From Streptosporangium becharense (GTDB lineage: Bacteria; Actinomycetota; Actinomycetes; Streptosporangiales; Streptosporangiaceae): a DNA stretch of 64,000 nt. The notes beneath the pieces were generated by a model. That model worked only from the letters and a program-made list of their open reading frames with translations. It had not been told where the DNA came from and ran no database searches. Location of the stretch: contig NZ_JACHMP010000001.1 of the NCBI RefSeq assembly GCF_014204985.1, positions 1,550,001-1,614,000 on the forward strand, given 5' to 3'. The translations under genes were made by a program, and so were the position numbers. Positions 25,021 to 34,613 of the stretch are shown piece by piece. Position 1 is the first letter of the stretch, and each line of letters starts with the position of its first letter.

Positions 25021-26994
25021 CTAGCGGTCGTTCCGGCAGATCGGGCAGCCGCTCAGACCCGCCTCCTCAGCCTCGGCGCGGGACATGGTCTCCACACCGG
25101 TGCCGCCGATGTCGGCGCCCTTGACGATGGGGCAGGAGGCTTCGTGGAAGCGGCGCGTACCAGAGATGATCTTCACTGTCGCGCCGCCCGCCTCGGGCTC
25201 CGCCTTCCCCGTTCCGGGGACGGGACGCGGCTCATCCTTGATCACCGGTAGACCGCCGGGCGAGGTGACCTCCTCGTCGCGTTCGTCGTCGGGGCCGGGT
25301 GACGCGACCGGGGCCGTGGTCCGGGTCGCCGGCCGCGGCGAGGCGGAGTCGGCCGCCGTCGGCCGCCCGGGTTCGGTCTCGGCCGGCTCCACCGGCTCGG
25401 GGTCCTCATCGGCGTCCTCGTCGGCGTGACCCGCGGAGACGGCTCCGCCGGTCTCCGGCTCGTCGTCGACGATCTCGATCTCTCCGGACTCGGGCCCGGC
25501 GGACCCGGTCGTCTCGGTCCGGACCGGCTCGGGGTCGGCCCCCGTCGCCCGTGACGGCTCCGGCCCGGCCGCCACAGGCTCGGCCGGGGCCGTTCCGGAG
25601 CCCGTGCGGGGCACGGGGCCGGAGCTCTCCCCGGCGTCGGCTACGGGCCCCTCAGCGGCGGCCGGTGAGCCGGACGGCGCGGGACGGCCCGCGGATGCCT
25701 CCTCCTGCTCGGAGGGTGTCCCGCCCTCGTCCGCGGACGGTTCGGCGGACTCCGGCGGGAGCGACCGGGTGGCCTCGTCACGGCTGAACCAGTTCGTGGC
25801 CGAGGACTCGGCGTGCGGTATCTCGGGGATCGGCGGCAGCACCGGGAACGAGGTCACCGTGGACGCCGAGGACTCGGCGGGCTCCTGCGGCTCGGCCGGC
25901 ACCTGGGGATCAGCCGGTGCTGAGGGCTCGACCGGCGCAGGGGGCTCGATCGACACCAGCGGCTCGAGGAACACCGTGGGCTCGGCGGACACCTGCGGTT
26001 CGGCCGGTTCGGCCGGCGCGGCGGGCTTCGCCGCGCGCAACGGCGGGGCCGCCTCGGACACCGCCGCCTCGGGCCCCGCAGGCCGGGACACCGTGGCCTC
26101 GGGCTCCGTGGCCCGGGACACCGCGTTCTCGGCCGCCGCGGGCTGGGGGTCGCGCCTCACCGGCTGCGCCTCGGGGGCGACCGGCGAAGCCTGCGAAGGC
26201 CCCTGCCGGGTGACGGGGGTGTACGGCGGGACGAAGCGGGCCGTGGCCTCGTGCCGGTCGGGCTCAGGGGAACCGGGGGGCTGGGAACCGGATGTGCGGG
26301 AGTGGGGTTCGTGCGGTCCGGGCTCTCGGGGACCTGACTCCGGGACGCCCCCGGCGGGAGCGGGCTCCCGTGCGGCGGCCGGGGGACCGGCGGTCTCCTT
26401 GGCCCCGGGCGGGGCCTCCTGCGGCAGGGGGGCCGCGGTGAACTCGGGCAGGCACGTGGTGCAGGGCGTGAAGCCCTCCTCCCGTGCCTCCTCGTGGGTG
26501 AGCTCCTCATGATCCCGGCCGGCCAGCTGGCGGCATCCCGCGATGTGGTAGCGCTTACGCCCGGGAATGACCAGGACGATCGCCTCGGCGCCCAGACCGC
26601 CCTGCTTCACGGCGGTGGCCGGACCGGCCGCCGGGCCGCGCCGCGGCTGGGGCGGGACGGTGGCCGCCTGCGGCACACCGGGCGGCACGACCGCCGCCTG
26701 CGGCACACCGGGCGGCACCATCCCGTGCGGCGCCGGAGGCCGGTTCGGCACGCCATGCGGCGCGGGGACGGCACCGGGGGGCAACGGCCCCTGAGGGGGC
26801 TGGGGCGGAGAGGCCCCGGCGGAAGCGCCGGGGAACAACTCGTGGCGGCGTAACAACGCCCCGATCACCAGGAAGACCGCGGACAGCACACTGACCGCGA
26901 TCGACCACATGACCAGAAACGGCTTGGTCAGCACGAATCCCGCGATGAGCAGGACGATGGCCGTGAGGACCAGGCCAGCGCTGATGAGGATCAC
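25021..26994 (-). CDS. Two-TM protein with disordered region and duplicated HxxxC...CxxC zinc-site motifs
   Basis: 657 residues, not recognised as a named family. Two N-terminal TM helices (about 3-23 and 27-47) precede a long Pro/Ala/Glu-rich region. A motif HIAGC ... CTTC (H-x3-C, 23 residues, C-x2-C) lies at about residues 150-183, and a second, HEASC ... CPIC, closes the protein. The pattern resembles the small Ada-type metal-binding motif seen at the ends of secreted nucleases and ComE-like proteins. Both copies contain an Ala/Glu-rich EEA stretch before the CxxC. Topology suggests that the body is cytoplasmic. It lies just downstream of divIVA in the same direction, so a role near the pole or septum is possible but unproven. 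The GTG at 26994 has GGGAG upstream. Confidence 0.6.
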   Translation of the reverse strand: MILISAGLVLTAIVLLIAGFVLTKPFLVMWSIAVSVLSAVFLVIGALLRRHELFPGASAGASPPQPPQGPLPPGAVPAPHGVPNRPPAPHGMVPPGVPQAAVVPPGVPQAATVPPQPRRGPAAGPATAVKQGGLGAEAIVLVIPGRKRYHIAGCRQLAGRDHEELTHEEAREEGFTPCTTCLPEFTAAPLPQEAPPGAKETAGPPAAAREPAPAGGVPESGPREPGPHEPHSRTSGSQPPGSPEPDRHEATARFVPPYTPVTRQGPSQASPVAPEAQPVRRDPQPAAAENAVSRATEPEATVSRPAGPEAAVSEAAPPLRAAKPAAPAEPAEPQVSAEPTVFLEPLVSIEPPAPVEPSAPADPQVPAEPQEPAESSASTVTSFPVLPPIPEIPHAESSATNWFSRDEATRSLPPESAEPSADEGGTPSEQEEASAGRPAPSGSPAAAEGPVADAGESSGPVPRTGSGTAPAEPVAAGPEPSRATGADPEPVRTETTGSAGPESGEIEIVDDEPETGGAVSAGHADEDADEDPEPVEPAETEPGRPTAADSASPRPATRTTAPVASPGPDDERDEEVTSPGGLPVIKDEPRPVPGTGKAEPEAGGATVKIISGTRRFHEASCPIVKGADIGGTGVETMSRAEAEEAGLSGCPICRNDR

Positions 26995-27036
26995 AGAGAG
27001 ACTCCCGGATGCGGGTCAAGACGATGACCCGACACC

Positions 27037-27897
27037 TTAGCGGCGGTCGTTGTGCGGACCGTCAACGCCCTGGAAGGCGCCCGAGTGCTGCGACGGCTCG
27101 GCACCGCCGAACGGGTTCGGCGCACTCTGCAGGGTGGGCTGGCCGGGGGTCACGGCGTGCGACATCGCCGGAGGACCGCTCACGATCGGGAACCCGCCGC
27201 TGCCCTCGGCCGCGACGTTCAGTTCCGCGAGCTGGTTCTCCAGGTACAGCTTCAGGCGGCTGCGATACTCACGCTCGAAGCTGCGCAGTTCCTCGACCTT
27301 GCGCTCAAGCTCGTCACGGGTCTGCACCAGGGTGCCCATGGCCTGGCGGTGCCGCTCCTGCGCGTCGCGCTCCAGGGTCTCGGCGCGGGCGCGGGCGTCG
27401 CCGATGATCTGCTCGGCCTGGCGGCGGGCCTTGCCCAGGATGTCGTCGGCCTCGCGGCGGGCCCGGGTCACCGTCTCGTCCGCCTCCCGGCGGGCGTCGG
27501 CGATCGCCTGATCGGCGGTCTGCTGCGCGAGGGCGAGCACTCGGGCCGCGGTGTCCATGTTGTCCTCGGCCGGGGGCATGCCCATGCCGACGGGAACGGG
27601 CTGCTGGTGCTGGACCGGCTCGGGAGCCCGCATCGGCTCCGGCTGGGGCGGCATCATCATCTCCGGCTTGGGCTCGGCGACCGGGGCCGGAGCCATGGCC
27701 ATGCCCATCCCGCCGGGGACCTTGCCCCGCATGCACTCCGCGAGCTTGGCGCGGAGCTCCTCGTTCTCCTGGATGAGACGGTCCAACTCGGACTCGACCT
27801 CATCGAGGAAGGCGTCTACCTCTTCCTCGTCATAGCCCGGCCTGAGCCGGGTCGTACTGAATTGCTTGTTCCGCACATCTGCGGGCGTCAGCGGCAT
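27037..27897 (-). CDS. divIVA: DivIVA/Wag31 polar growth determinant
   Basis: 286 residues. The N-terminal membrane-binding domain is canonical: MPLTPADVRNKQFSTTRLR, then GYDEEEVDAFLDEVE, followed by a coiled coil. A Met/Pro/Gln-rich linker (about 60-115) separates it from a second long coiled coil (about 118-220, ADARREADETVTRARREAD) and a flexible tail. It assembles at curved membranes and recruits the wall elongation machinery at poles and branch points. It is the downstream end of the yggS-sepF-yggT-divIVA block and is often a target of Ser/Thr kinases in actinobacteria. Confidence 0.95.
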   Translation of the reverse strand: MPLTPADVRNKQFSTTRLRPGYDEEEVDAFLDEVESELDRLIQENEELRAKLAECMRGKVPGGMGMAMAPAPVAEPKPEMMMPPQPEPMRAPEPVQHQQPVPVGMGMPPAEDNMDTAARVLALAQQTADQAIADARREADETVTRARREADDILGKARRQAEQIIGDARARAETLERDAQERHRQAMGTLVQTRDELERKVEELRSFEREYRSRLKLYLENQLAELNVAAEGSGGFPIVSGPPAMSHAVTPGQPTLQSAPNPFGGAEPSQHSGAFQGVDGPHNDRR

Positions 27898-27946
27898 TTC
27901 GGTCTCCTTGGCGCGCCTGGAGTCTGTCCGGAGGGACGGTACCCGA

Positions 27947-28234
27947 TCAACGAAGCGCGGACACGAGCTGGATCAAGACCAAGACCACAATGAACAGCAC
28001 TGTGAAGCTTAGGTCAAAGGCCACCGTACCCAACCGGAGTGGCGGAATGAAACGGCGGAGGAACTTGAGAGGTGGGTCGGTCACCGTGTATACGGCTTCC
28101 GCCAGTACCAGGACGACACCCGTGGGGTGCCACTGGCGGGCGAACGCCTGCACCGTCTCCAAGATCATTCTTCCGATCAGCAGGACGAGGTAGATGGACA
28201 GGACGAAGACCAAGATCCCGCTAACGATCCCCAC
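27947..28234 (-). CDS. YggT family membrane protein
   Basis: About 95 residues with two TM segments: GIVSGILVFVLSIYLVLLIGR at the N-terminus and TVAFDLSFTVLFIVVLVLIQ at the C-terminus. Between them lies the family motif YTVTDPPLKFLRRFIPPLRLG. GTG at 28234 places the first TM at the N-terminus as in homologues; an upstream start at 28300 would add 22 mostly polar residues and cannot be excluded. Function is poorly known; in Gram-positives it sits between sepF and divIVA and is linked to division or membrane physiology. Confidence 0.88.
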   Translation of the reverse strand: MGIVSGILVFVLSIYLVLLIGRMILETVQAFARQWHPTGVVLVLAEAVYTVTDPPLKFLRRFIPPLRLGTVAFDLSFTVLFIVVLVLIQLVSALR

Positions 28235-28316
28235 GGCCTGCCCCCGCCTCCACTTCGCTCTGCCGCCCTCGGCCCCGTCGGGACCCGTCCGGCCGGTCAC
28301 TGTTCATGGTGGCACT

Positions 28317-28820
28317 CTAGCTCTGGTTGAAGAATCCGCGTTCGGCGATTCGAGCCTTGTCCTCGGCGGTCACCTCGACATTGGCTGGGGACAACAGGAA
28401 CACCTTGTTGGTAACACGTTCAATGCTGCCATGTAGGCCAAAGACAAGACCTGCCGCGAAATCAACGAGCCGCTTTGCGTCACTGTCAACCATCTCGGTC
28501 AGATTCATGATGACCGGGGTGCCGTCCCGGAAGTGCTCGCCGATCGTCCGGGCCTCGTTGTAGGTGCGGGGGTGGAGCGTGGTGATGCGGGCCAGATCGG
28601 TCGTGCGGCGCTCCAGGACCGCCGTCGCGGGCCGCTGGGCGGGTACGCCGGTCTCGGTGTCGTCGTCGCGCTCGTGGACCGTGCCAGGCCGCTCCTCGAC
28701 GTCACGCCGGGCCTCTTCGAAGTCGTCGTAGTCGTCGTCGGGGTAACCGTCGTACCTGTCGTAGCGGTCGTCCTCCACAAGACCGAGGTAGACCGCCATC
28801 TTGCGCATCGCGCCGGCCAT
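28317..28820 (-). CDS. sepF: Cell division protein SepF (FtsZ membrane anchor)
   Basis: 167 residues. An N-terminal amphipathic segment ([18 protein letters not shown]) is the membrane-binding helix. An acidic Tyr/Asp-rich linker follows, then the SepF core (about 75-165) with [50 protein letters not shown] and [13 protein letters not shown]. It tethers FtsZ filaments to the membrane and replaces FtsA/ZipA in actinobacteria. No ftsA occurs in this cluster, consistent with this role. Confidence 0.95.
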   Translation of the reverse strand: MAGAMRKMAVYLGLVEDDRYDRYDGYPDDDYDDFEEARRDVEERPGTVHERDDDTETGVPAQRPATAVLERRTTDLARITTLHPRTYNEARTIGEHFRDGTPVIMNLTEMVDSDAKRLVDFAAGLVFGLHGSIERVTNKVFLLSPANVEVTAEDKARIAERGFFNQS

Positions 28821-28938
28821 CGCTGCTTCTTCCTCCGTCTTACTTCGATGTGTTCGGGGCGGAACGACACCTTCCTGAACCCATCACCGTTCGACCACTA
28901 TCCGGGTACGCGGCCGCCAAGGCCCACTTGAAGGGACA

Positions 28939-29643
28939 TTACCTGACGAAGGGCTTCCTGCGACCGAGCAACGCCGTACCGACACGCAGGTGTGTCGCCC
29001 CGTTGGCAATGGCCTGGGACATGTCGCCGCTCATGCCCGCGGAGATGACGTCCGCCCCCGGATGGGCCTCTCGCACCTCCTGGGCGATCTCCCTCAGTTT
29101 GGCGAAGGCCCGCCCGGGATCCGCGCCGAGCGGCGCGACCGCCATCACCCCGCCCAGCACGAGCCCCTCGGTACCGGCTATCGCCTCGGCCAGCGCGGCG
29201 GCCCCGGCGGGCCGTACGCCGCCCCGGTCCGGGTCGTCGTCGAGGGCGATCTGCACCAGGCAGGTGACACGCCGGCCGGCGCCGGCCGCCTCGCGGCCGA
29301 GCGCCTCGGCCAGACGCGGGCGGTCGACCGAGTGGACGACGTCGGCGTAGCGGACCACCGAACGGGCCTTGTTGGTCTGCAACTGGCCGACGAAGTGCCA
29401 GGAGAGGTTCAGGTCCGCGCACTCGCGGGCCTTGGCCGAAGCCTCCTGGTCGCGGTTCTCCCCCACGTCGGTCACCCCGAGCCCGGCCAGCAGCCGTACG
29501 TCCGAGGCCGGGTAGGTCTTGGTCACCGCGATGAGCGTCAGCTCCTTGCGGTCACGGCCGGCGGCCCGGCACGCCTCGGCGATCTCCGCCTCGACGCGCG
29601 CCAGCCCGGCCGCGATCTCGTCACGTCGTGTTGTCTCCGTCAC
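28939..29643 (-). CDS. YggS/PLPBP family pyridoxal phosphate-binding protein
   Basis: 234 residues. A fold-type III PLP-binding barrel with the Schiff-base lysine in LIAVTKTYP (Lys42), then VGENRDQEA, WHFVGQLQTNKAR, HSVDRPRLAEAL, GLVLGGVMAVAPLGADP and SAGMSGDMSQAIANGATHLRVGTALLG. It maintains B6 vitamer and amino-acid homeostasis and has no known enzymatic turnover. It follows ftsZ by 90 bp. The pgeF/ylmD gene usually found between ftsZ and this gene is absent. Confidence 0.93.
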   Translation of the reverse strand: MTETTRRDEIAAGLARVEAEIAEACRAAGRDRKELTLIAVTKTYPASDVRLLAGLGVTDVGENRDQEASAKARECADLNLSWHFVGQLQTNKARSVVRYADVVHSVDRPRLAEALGREAAGAGRRVTCLVQIALDDDPDRGGVRPAGAAALAEAIAGTEGLVLGGVMAVAPLGADPGRAFAKLREIAQEVREAHPGADVISAGMSGDMSQAIANGATHLRVGTALLGRRKPFVR

Positions 29644-29733
29644 ATCTCCGCCGCTCGAACGCTGGGAAACCGGCGGAGTCCATTCTCCCCGTCACGGCCG
29701 GGTGATCCGTCGCCCACCCGGCCGTGAGCAATG

Positions 29734-31128
29734 TCACTTCAGGAAGTCGGGGACGTCGAGCTCCTCTTCCTGCTCCTCGAAGATCACCGGACGACGCCGG
29801 GCCGGGTCGGGGACCCGGGCCGAGATCGGGGTCGGCTGCGCGGGCTCGGGAGCCGGACGCGGGATCGACACCGGCGGGGCGGACGGCTCCTCCGCGCGCT
29901 GCGGCTCGGCCTGTTCCACCGCAGGCGCCGCCGGCGGGGCGGGCGAGATCGCCGGGACGGGCTGAACCGGGTGGATCTGCTGGGCCGGGGGCTCCACCGG
30001 CGGCGCCGGGGTGGAGACGGGCCGCACCAGCGGCGGCGCGTGCTCGGCCCGCGGTTCCGGGCGGGGCTCGGCCTTCACCGTGGGCGCCACCGCGCGGACC
30101 GCAGGCGCCGCCGGCGGCGAGGCCGCCGGACGCGCGGACTGGGCACGGTTCGCCTGCTGCGGCAGCGGCTTGGGCTGCGGGGCGGGCTCGTCGAAGCCCG
30201 CGGCGATCACGGTGACGCGCACCTCGTCGCCCAGGGCGTCGTCGATGACCGTACCGAAGATGATGTTGGCGTCCGGCGCGGCGGCGTTGGAGACGAGCTG
30301 GGCCGCCTCGTTGATCTCGAACAGGCCGAGGTCGGAGCCGCCCGCGATGGACAGCAGCACGCCGTGGGCGCCGTCGATGCTGGCCTCCAGCAGCGGGCTG
30401 GAGACGGCCATCTCGGCCGCCGCGACCGACCGGTCGTCGCCGCGGGCGTGGCCGATGCCCATGAGCGCCGAACCGGCACCGGACATGACGGACTTCACGT
30501 CGGCGAAGTCGAGGTTGATCAGACCGGGCGTGGTGATCAGGTCGGTGATGCCCTGGACACCGGAGAGCAGCACCTGGTCGGCCGCCTTGAAGGCGTCCAG
30601 CACGCTCACCTGCCGGTCGGAGATCGACAGCAGCCGGTCGTTCGGGATGACGATGAGGGTGTCGACCTCCTCGCGGAGGGTCTCGATGCCCGCGTCGGCC
30701 TGCATCGCCCGCCGCCGGCCCTCGAAGCTGAAGGGGCGGGTCACCACACCTATGGTCAGCGCGCCCAGTGACCGCGCGATGTTGGCGACCACCGGCGCAC
30801 CCCCGGTGCCCGTGCCGCCGCCCTCACCGGCGGTGACGAACACCATGTCGGCACCCTTGAGGACCTCTTCGATCTCCTCACGGTGGTCCTCGGCGGCCTT
30901 TCGCCCGACGTCGGGGTTGGCCCCGGCGCCGAGGCCGCGGGTGAGTTCACGCCCCACGTCGAGCTTGACGTCGGCGTCACTCATCAGCAGCGCCTGGGCG
31001 TCGGTATTGATGGCGATGAACTCGACGCCCTTGAGTCCCTCCTCGATCATCCGGTTGACGGCGTTGACTCCGCCTCCGCCGATTCCTACAACCTTGATGA
31101 CCGCGAGGTAGTTCTGCGGTGCTGCCAC
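29734..31128 (-). CDS. ftsZ: Cell division GTPase FtsZ
   Basis: 464 residues from GTG at 31128, giving [20 protein letters not shown], which matches other actinobacterial N-termini; an upstream start at 31212 would add an unlikely 28 residues. GTP-binding motif GGGTGTG is at 103-109, PFSFEGRRR follows, and the T7 synergy loop is [11 protein letters not shown] near residue 205. The globular domain ends near 320. A long Pro/Ala/Glu linker of about 130 residues leads to the conserved C-terminal peptide DVPDFLK, which binds SepF. AAAGG lies about 10 bases before the start. Upstream is a 225-bp gap with promoter-like sequence. Confidence 0.97.
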   Translation of the reverse strand: MAAPQNYLAVIKVVGIGGGGVNAVNRMIEEGLKGVEFIAINTDAQALLMSDADVKLDVGRELTRGLGAGANPDVGRKAAEDHREEIEEVLKGADMVFVTAGEGGGTGTGGAPVVANIARSLGALTIGVVTRPFSFEGRRRAMQADAGIETLREEVDTLIVIPNDRLLSISDRQVSVLDAFKAADQVLLSGVQGITDLITTPGLINLDFADVKSVMSGAGSALMGIGHARGDDRSVAAAEMAVSSPLLEASIDGAHGVLLSIAGGSDLGLFEINEAAQLVSNAAAPDANIIFGTVIDDALGDEVRVTVIAAGFDEPAPQPKPLPQQANRAQSARPAASPPAAPAVRAVAPTVKAEPRPEPRAEHAPPLVRPVSTPAPPVEPPAQQIHPVQPVPAISPAPPAAPAVEQAEPQRAEEPSAPPVSIPRPAPEPAQPTPISARVPDPARRRPVIFEEQEEELDVPDFLK

Positions 31129-31207
31129 GACGAGGGGCCTTTCCGCTCGTTGACTTGCAATTTCATGCGGCACGGGGTCCCGTGCCGTCGTTTCCCAAAC
31201 CCTCACC

Positions 31208-31235
31208 CTCAAGTTGAGATTTAGCTTTATGTCAA
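31208..31235 (-). promoter_or_regulatory. ftsZ promoter region: TTGACA and palindrome CTCAACTTGAG
   Basis: On the minus strand a perfect TTGACA (31235-31230) is followed by AT-rich sequence and an 11-bp palindrome CTCAA-C-TTGAG (31218-31208), then GGGTGAGGGTT. No good -10 box lies at 17 bp, so an activator or long-spacer promoter is possible. It is 80-107 bp upstream of the ftsZ GTG. Confidence 0.45.
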
Positions 31236-31301
31236 CCTGAGGAGTGATACGGACAGTAGGAGTTGCGCTCCTGGCGGGTCAACTAACCGCGCCGCAAGCG
31301 C

Positions 31302-31320
31302 GCCCGGCGTGTCGCCGGGC
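31302..31320. terminator. GC-rich hairpin between ftsQ and ftsZ
   Basis: GCCCGGCG and CGCCGGGC form a perfect 8-bp stem with a 3-base loop. The T-run (GTCCTTTT) follows on the plus strand, the wrong side for ftsQ. It may attenuate read-through from the upstream wall genes into ftsZ or stabilise mRNA ends. Confidence 0.35.
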
Positions 31321-31353
31321 GTCCTTTTCGGCGCCGCGCCCGATCCCGGTAGA

Positions 31354-32022
31354 TCATTTCACCGTCACGACGTCGGGTGAACTCACGTCGTAGGTGTCCG
31401 CAGGCCGTTTGAGCAGCGTAACGAGGATCTGGGCCTTGTCCGCCGGACGGTCGCCGCCGCCCCACACCACCGCGCGGCCGTCCTTGAGCCGCAGCGACAC
31501 CGTTTCGGCGGAAGGCGCGAGAACCTCCGCGACCCGGCGGGCCAGATCGTCCGGCAACGCGCCGATGACGGTGAGCCCCGCCCGGGTCGCCGGGTCCGAC
31601 GGTCCCGGCCGGTCGACACGGAGCACCGGCAACGTCGGCGGCGCGACGTCCCTGGCCTCTATGACGACCCCGTGCCGGTCCATCAGCGCCGACCTGCCCG
31701 ACACCGGAACCACCGCCACCGGCTCCCGCTCGACGACCTCCACCCGCAGGGTGCCCGGCCAGTTGCGGCCGACCTCCACCGACTCGACCTGGGGGATCCC
31801 GCCGACCCGCTTCTCGATCTCGGCCACGTCCACCGTCGCCAGGGGCGTGCCCCTGGCCACCCCCGCCGCCTGCCGGATCCGTTCGGCGGGCAGACCCGCG
31901 TTGCCCGCCACCTGGATCTCCCGCACTCCCAGGACCGAGGAGAAGAACACCAGCCACGCCGCGGTTCCCACCACCCCGACGGTGAGCAGGACCAGGAAGG
32001 CAGAGCGCCACACCCCGTTCAC
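31354..32022 (-). CDS. ftsQ: Cell division protein FtsQ (DivIB)
   Basis: 222 residues. One N-terminal TM (about 6-28, SAFLVLLTVGVVGTAAWLVFF), then a POTRA domain (VREIQVAGNAGLPAERIRQAAGVARG, LATVDVAEIEKRVGGIPQVESVEVGRNWPGTLRVEVVEREP) and the FtsQ beta domain (LMDRHGVVIEARD). It belongs to the FtsQ/L/B division complex that activates FtsWI. It is shorter than most actinobacterial FtsQ because the cytoplasmic N-terminus is almost absent. The GTG at 32022 has GGGAGGG upstream. Confidence 0.93.
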   Translation of the reverse strand: MNGVWRSAFLVLLTVGVVGTAAWLVFFSSVLGVREIQVAGNAGLPAERIRQAAGVARGTPLATVDVAEIEKRVGGIPQVESVEVGRNWPGTLRVEVVEREPVAVVPVSGRSALMDRHGVVIEARDVAPPTLPVLRVDRPGPSDPATRAGLTVIGALPDDLARRVAEVLAPSAETVSLRLKDGRAVVWGGGDRPADKAQILVTLLKRPADTYDVSSPDVVTVK

Positions 32023-32062
32023 AGTCCCTCCCCCTCCGGCGACCCGCGCCCGCTGGCACGGG

Positions 32063-33469
32063 TCACCGTGCGGCCAGCTCCGCCACGATCCGGGGCCCCA
32101 GCTCGGTCACGTCACCCGCACCCATGGTCAGGACGATGTCACCCGGCCGGGCCCGGCCCGCGACCAGGGCGGGCACGCTCTCGCGCTGCGGGGCGTAGGC
32201 CACCCGCTCGGCGGGAAGCGGCACCTTGCCGGCCACCAGCGCCCCCGACACCCCGGGCTCGGGATCCTCGCGGGCGCCGTAGACGTCCAGCACGATGGCC
32301 TCGTCGGCCAGCCCGAGGGCGGTGCCGAAGTCGTCGGCGAAGAACCGGGTCCGCGAGTAGAGGTGCGGCTGGAAGACCGCGATCACCCTGCCGCTGCCCG
32401 AGAAGGACGCCACCACGTCCCGCGCGGCGCGCAGGTCCGCCGCCAGTTCGGTCGGGTGGTGGGCGTAGCTGTCGAAGACCGCCACCCCGCCCGCCTCGCC
32501 CTTGGCCTCGAAGCGGCGCTTGGCGCCGGTGAAGGCGGCCAGGCCGTCGCGGATCTCGGCGAAGGACACCCCCAGCTCCCCCGCCACGGCGATCGCCGCG
32601 GCGGCGTTGAGCGCGTTGTGGCGGCCGGGGACGGCCAGGCGCACCTGCCCGTGCCCACGGACCTCGAAGGTGACGCCCAGCCCGTCGGGCCTGATCTCCC
32701 CCACCCGCAGGTCCGCGTCCTCCGTCTCGCCGTACGTGATCACCTTCAGGCCGCGGGCACGGGCCACCGGCGCCAGCGCGGCCGACCCCGGATCGTCGGC
32801 GCAGACGATCAGGGTCGCGGCGATCCTCTCGACGAACCGGCCGAAGCTGTCGTAGACCGCACGCGGGTCGCCGTAGTTGTCCAGGTGGTCGGGCTCGACG
32901 TTGGTGACCACGGCGATGTCCGGGGCCAGCATCAGGAAGGAGCCGTCGCTCTCGTCGGCCTCCGCGACGAACACCTCTCCCGTGCCCTCGTCCGCCCCCA
33001 GGCCCGTGGTGACCAGCTGGCCGCCCACGCAGTAGGAGGGGTCGGCGCCGCACTTCTGCAGCGCCACCGTGAGCATGGACGTCGTGGTCGTCTTGCCGTG
33101 GGTGCCGGCCACGGCGACGCCGGTCCGGCCCGCCATGACGGAGGCCAGCGCGGCGGCCCGGGGGATGACCCGCACCCCCTGGCGGAGCGCCTCACCCAGC
33201 TCGGGGTTGGAGTCGCGGATCGCGGTGGAGACCACGACGGTGTCGACGCCCTTGATGTGCGAGGCGGCGTGGCCGACGTGGATCCGGCCCCCCAGCTCCC
33301 GCAGCTCGTTCACCAGGTCCGAGCCGCGCGAGTCGCTGCCGGAGACCGGCACGCCTCGCTTGAGCAGGATGCGCGCGATGCCGGACATCCCGGCCCCGCC
33401 GATCCCGATGAAGTGCACCCGCCCGAGATCACCGGCCGCGACCGGGTCGACCAGCTTGACGAGGCTCAT
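32063..33469 (-). CDS. murC: UDP-N-acetylmuramate-L-alanine ligase
   Basis: 468 residues. The N-terminal Rossmann domain begins VHFIGIGGAGMSGIARIL. The ATP-binding loop is GTHGKTTTTSML, and downstream are EADESDGSFL, NVEPDHLDNYG, and the C-terminal FDSYAHHPTELAADL and YSRTRFFADDF. It adds L-Ala to UDP-MurNAc in the cytoplasm, the first amino-acid step of the stem peptide. It lies 16 bp downstream of murG and 40 bp upstream of ftsQ. Nothing unusual. Confidence 0.97.
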   Translation of the reverse strand: MSLVKLVDPVAAGDLGRVHFIGIGGAGMSGIARILLKRGVPVSGSDSRGSDLVNELRELGGRIHVGHAASHIKGVDTVVVSTAIRDSNPELGEALRQGVRVIPRAAALASVMAGRTGVAVAGTHGKTTTTSMLTVALQKCGADPSYCVGGQLVTTGLGADEGTGEVFVAEADESDGSFLMLAPDIAVVTNVEPDHLDNYGDPRAVYDSFGRFVERIAATLIVCADDPGSAALAPVARARGLKVITYGETEDADLRVGEIRPDGLGVTFEVRGHGQVRLAVPGRHNALNAAAAIAVAGELGVSFAEIRDGLAAFTGAKRRFEAKGEAGGVAVFDSYAHHPTELAADLRAARDVVASFSGSGRVIAVFQPHLYSRTRFFADDFGTALGLADEAIVLDVYGAREDPEPGVSGALVAGKVPLPAERVAYAPQRESVPALVAGRARPGDIVLTMGAGDVTELGPRIVAELAAR

Positions 33470-33485
33470 CCGTCGTTCACCACTC

Positions 33486-34580
33486 TCATCGTCCCCTCCC
33501 CTGTGCCGCGATCTGCAGCACCCTGTGTGCGAGCGCCAGGTCCGCGTCCTTGCGGCCCATCCTGGACGCGGCCTCCGACATGCTGACCACGCGCTCGGGA
33601 TCGGACAGGATGGGAAGCACGTTGTGGACGATCCACTCGGCGGACAGCTCGGCGTCGTCGATCATGATGCCACCGCCGGCCTGGACGATCGGCGCGGCGT
33701 TGAGCCGCTGCTCGCCGTTGCCGTGCGGCAGCGGGACGTACGCGGCCGGCAGGCCCACCGCGGTGAGCTCGGCGCACGTCATCGCGCCGCCGCGGCACAG
33801 GGCGAAGTCGGCGGCGGCGTAGGCCAGATCCATCCGGTCGACGTACTGCAGCACGACGTACTGCGGGTCGCCGGGCGGCGGCTCCACCTCCAGGGTGTTC
33901 TTCGGGCCTATGACGTGCAGCACCTGCACCCCGGACCGGCGCAGCGCCGGGCCCGCGGCCAGGGCCGCCTGGTTGAGCGAGCGGGCGCCCTGGGAGCCCC
34001 CGGTGACCAGAAGCGTCGGCAGGTCGGCCTCCAGGCCGAACCAGGAGCGCGCCTTGTCGCCCATGGACAGCCGGTCCAGGTTGGCGATGTCCCGGCGGAG
34101 CGGGATGCCCACGTACTCCGCGCGGGCGCCCAGCGGCGTGTCGGGGTGGCCGGTGAACACGTGGTCGGTGAGGCGCGAGCCCAGCCGGTTGGCCAGCCCG
34201 GGCCGCGGGTTGGCCTCGTGCACCACGATCGGCACGCCGCGCCGCCGGGCCGCCAGGTAGGCGGGGGTCGCCACGTAGCCGCCGAAGCCGACCAGCACGT
34301 CGGCCTGGACCTGGTCCATGATGGCCGCGGTCGTGCTGATGGCGCCCGCCAACCGGCCGGGCACCGTCAGCAGCTGGGGCGTCAGGCTCCGGGGCAGCGG
34401 CACCGCCGGGACCAGCTGGAGCTCGTACCCCCGGGCCGGCACCAGCCGGGTCTCCAGGCCGCGTTCGGTACCGAGGCAGGTGATGCCGACGGTGGGGTCG
34501 AGTTGGCGCAGCGCGTCGGCCAGGGCCAGTGCCGGTTCGATATGACCGGCTGTCCCGCCGCCGGCGAGGACCACCCTCAT
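33486..34580 (-). CDS. murG: UDP-GlcNAc:lipid I GlcNAc transferase
   Basis: 364 residues. GT28 glycosyltransferase with the glycine-rich loop [19 protein letters not shown] at the N-terminus, [41 protein letters not shown], and the donor-site stretch [26 protein letters not shown]. It makes lipid II from lipid I on the inner membrane face. The ATG at 34580 follows ftsW by 33 bp. Confidence 0.97.
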   Translation of the reverse strand: MRVVLAGGGTAGHIEPALALADALRQLDPTVGITCLGTERGLETRLVPARGYELQLVPAVPLPRSLTPQLLTVPGRLAGAISTTAAIMDQVQADVLVGFGGYVATPAYLAARRRGVPIVVHEANPRPGLANRLGSRLTDHVFTGHPDTPLGARAEYVGIPLRRDIANLDRLSMGDKARSWFGLEADLPTLLVTGGSQGARSLNQAALAAGPALRRSGVQVLHVIGPKNTLEVEPPPGDPQYVVLQYVDRMDLAYAAADFALCRGGAMTCAELTAVGLPAAYVPLPHGNGEQRLNAAPIVQAGGGIMIDDAELSAEWIVHNVLPILSDPERVVSMSEAASRMGRKDADLALAHRVLQIAAQGRGR

Positions 34581-34613
34581 GTCGGTCCTTTCGCTTATCG
34601 TCTTCCGCTCGCT

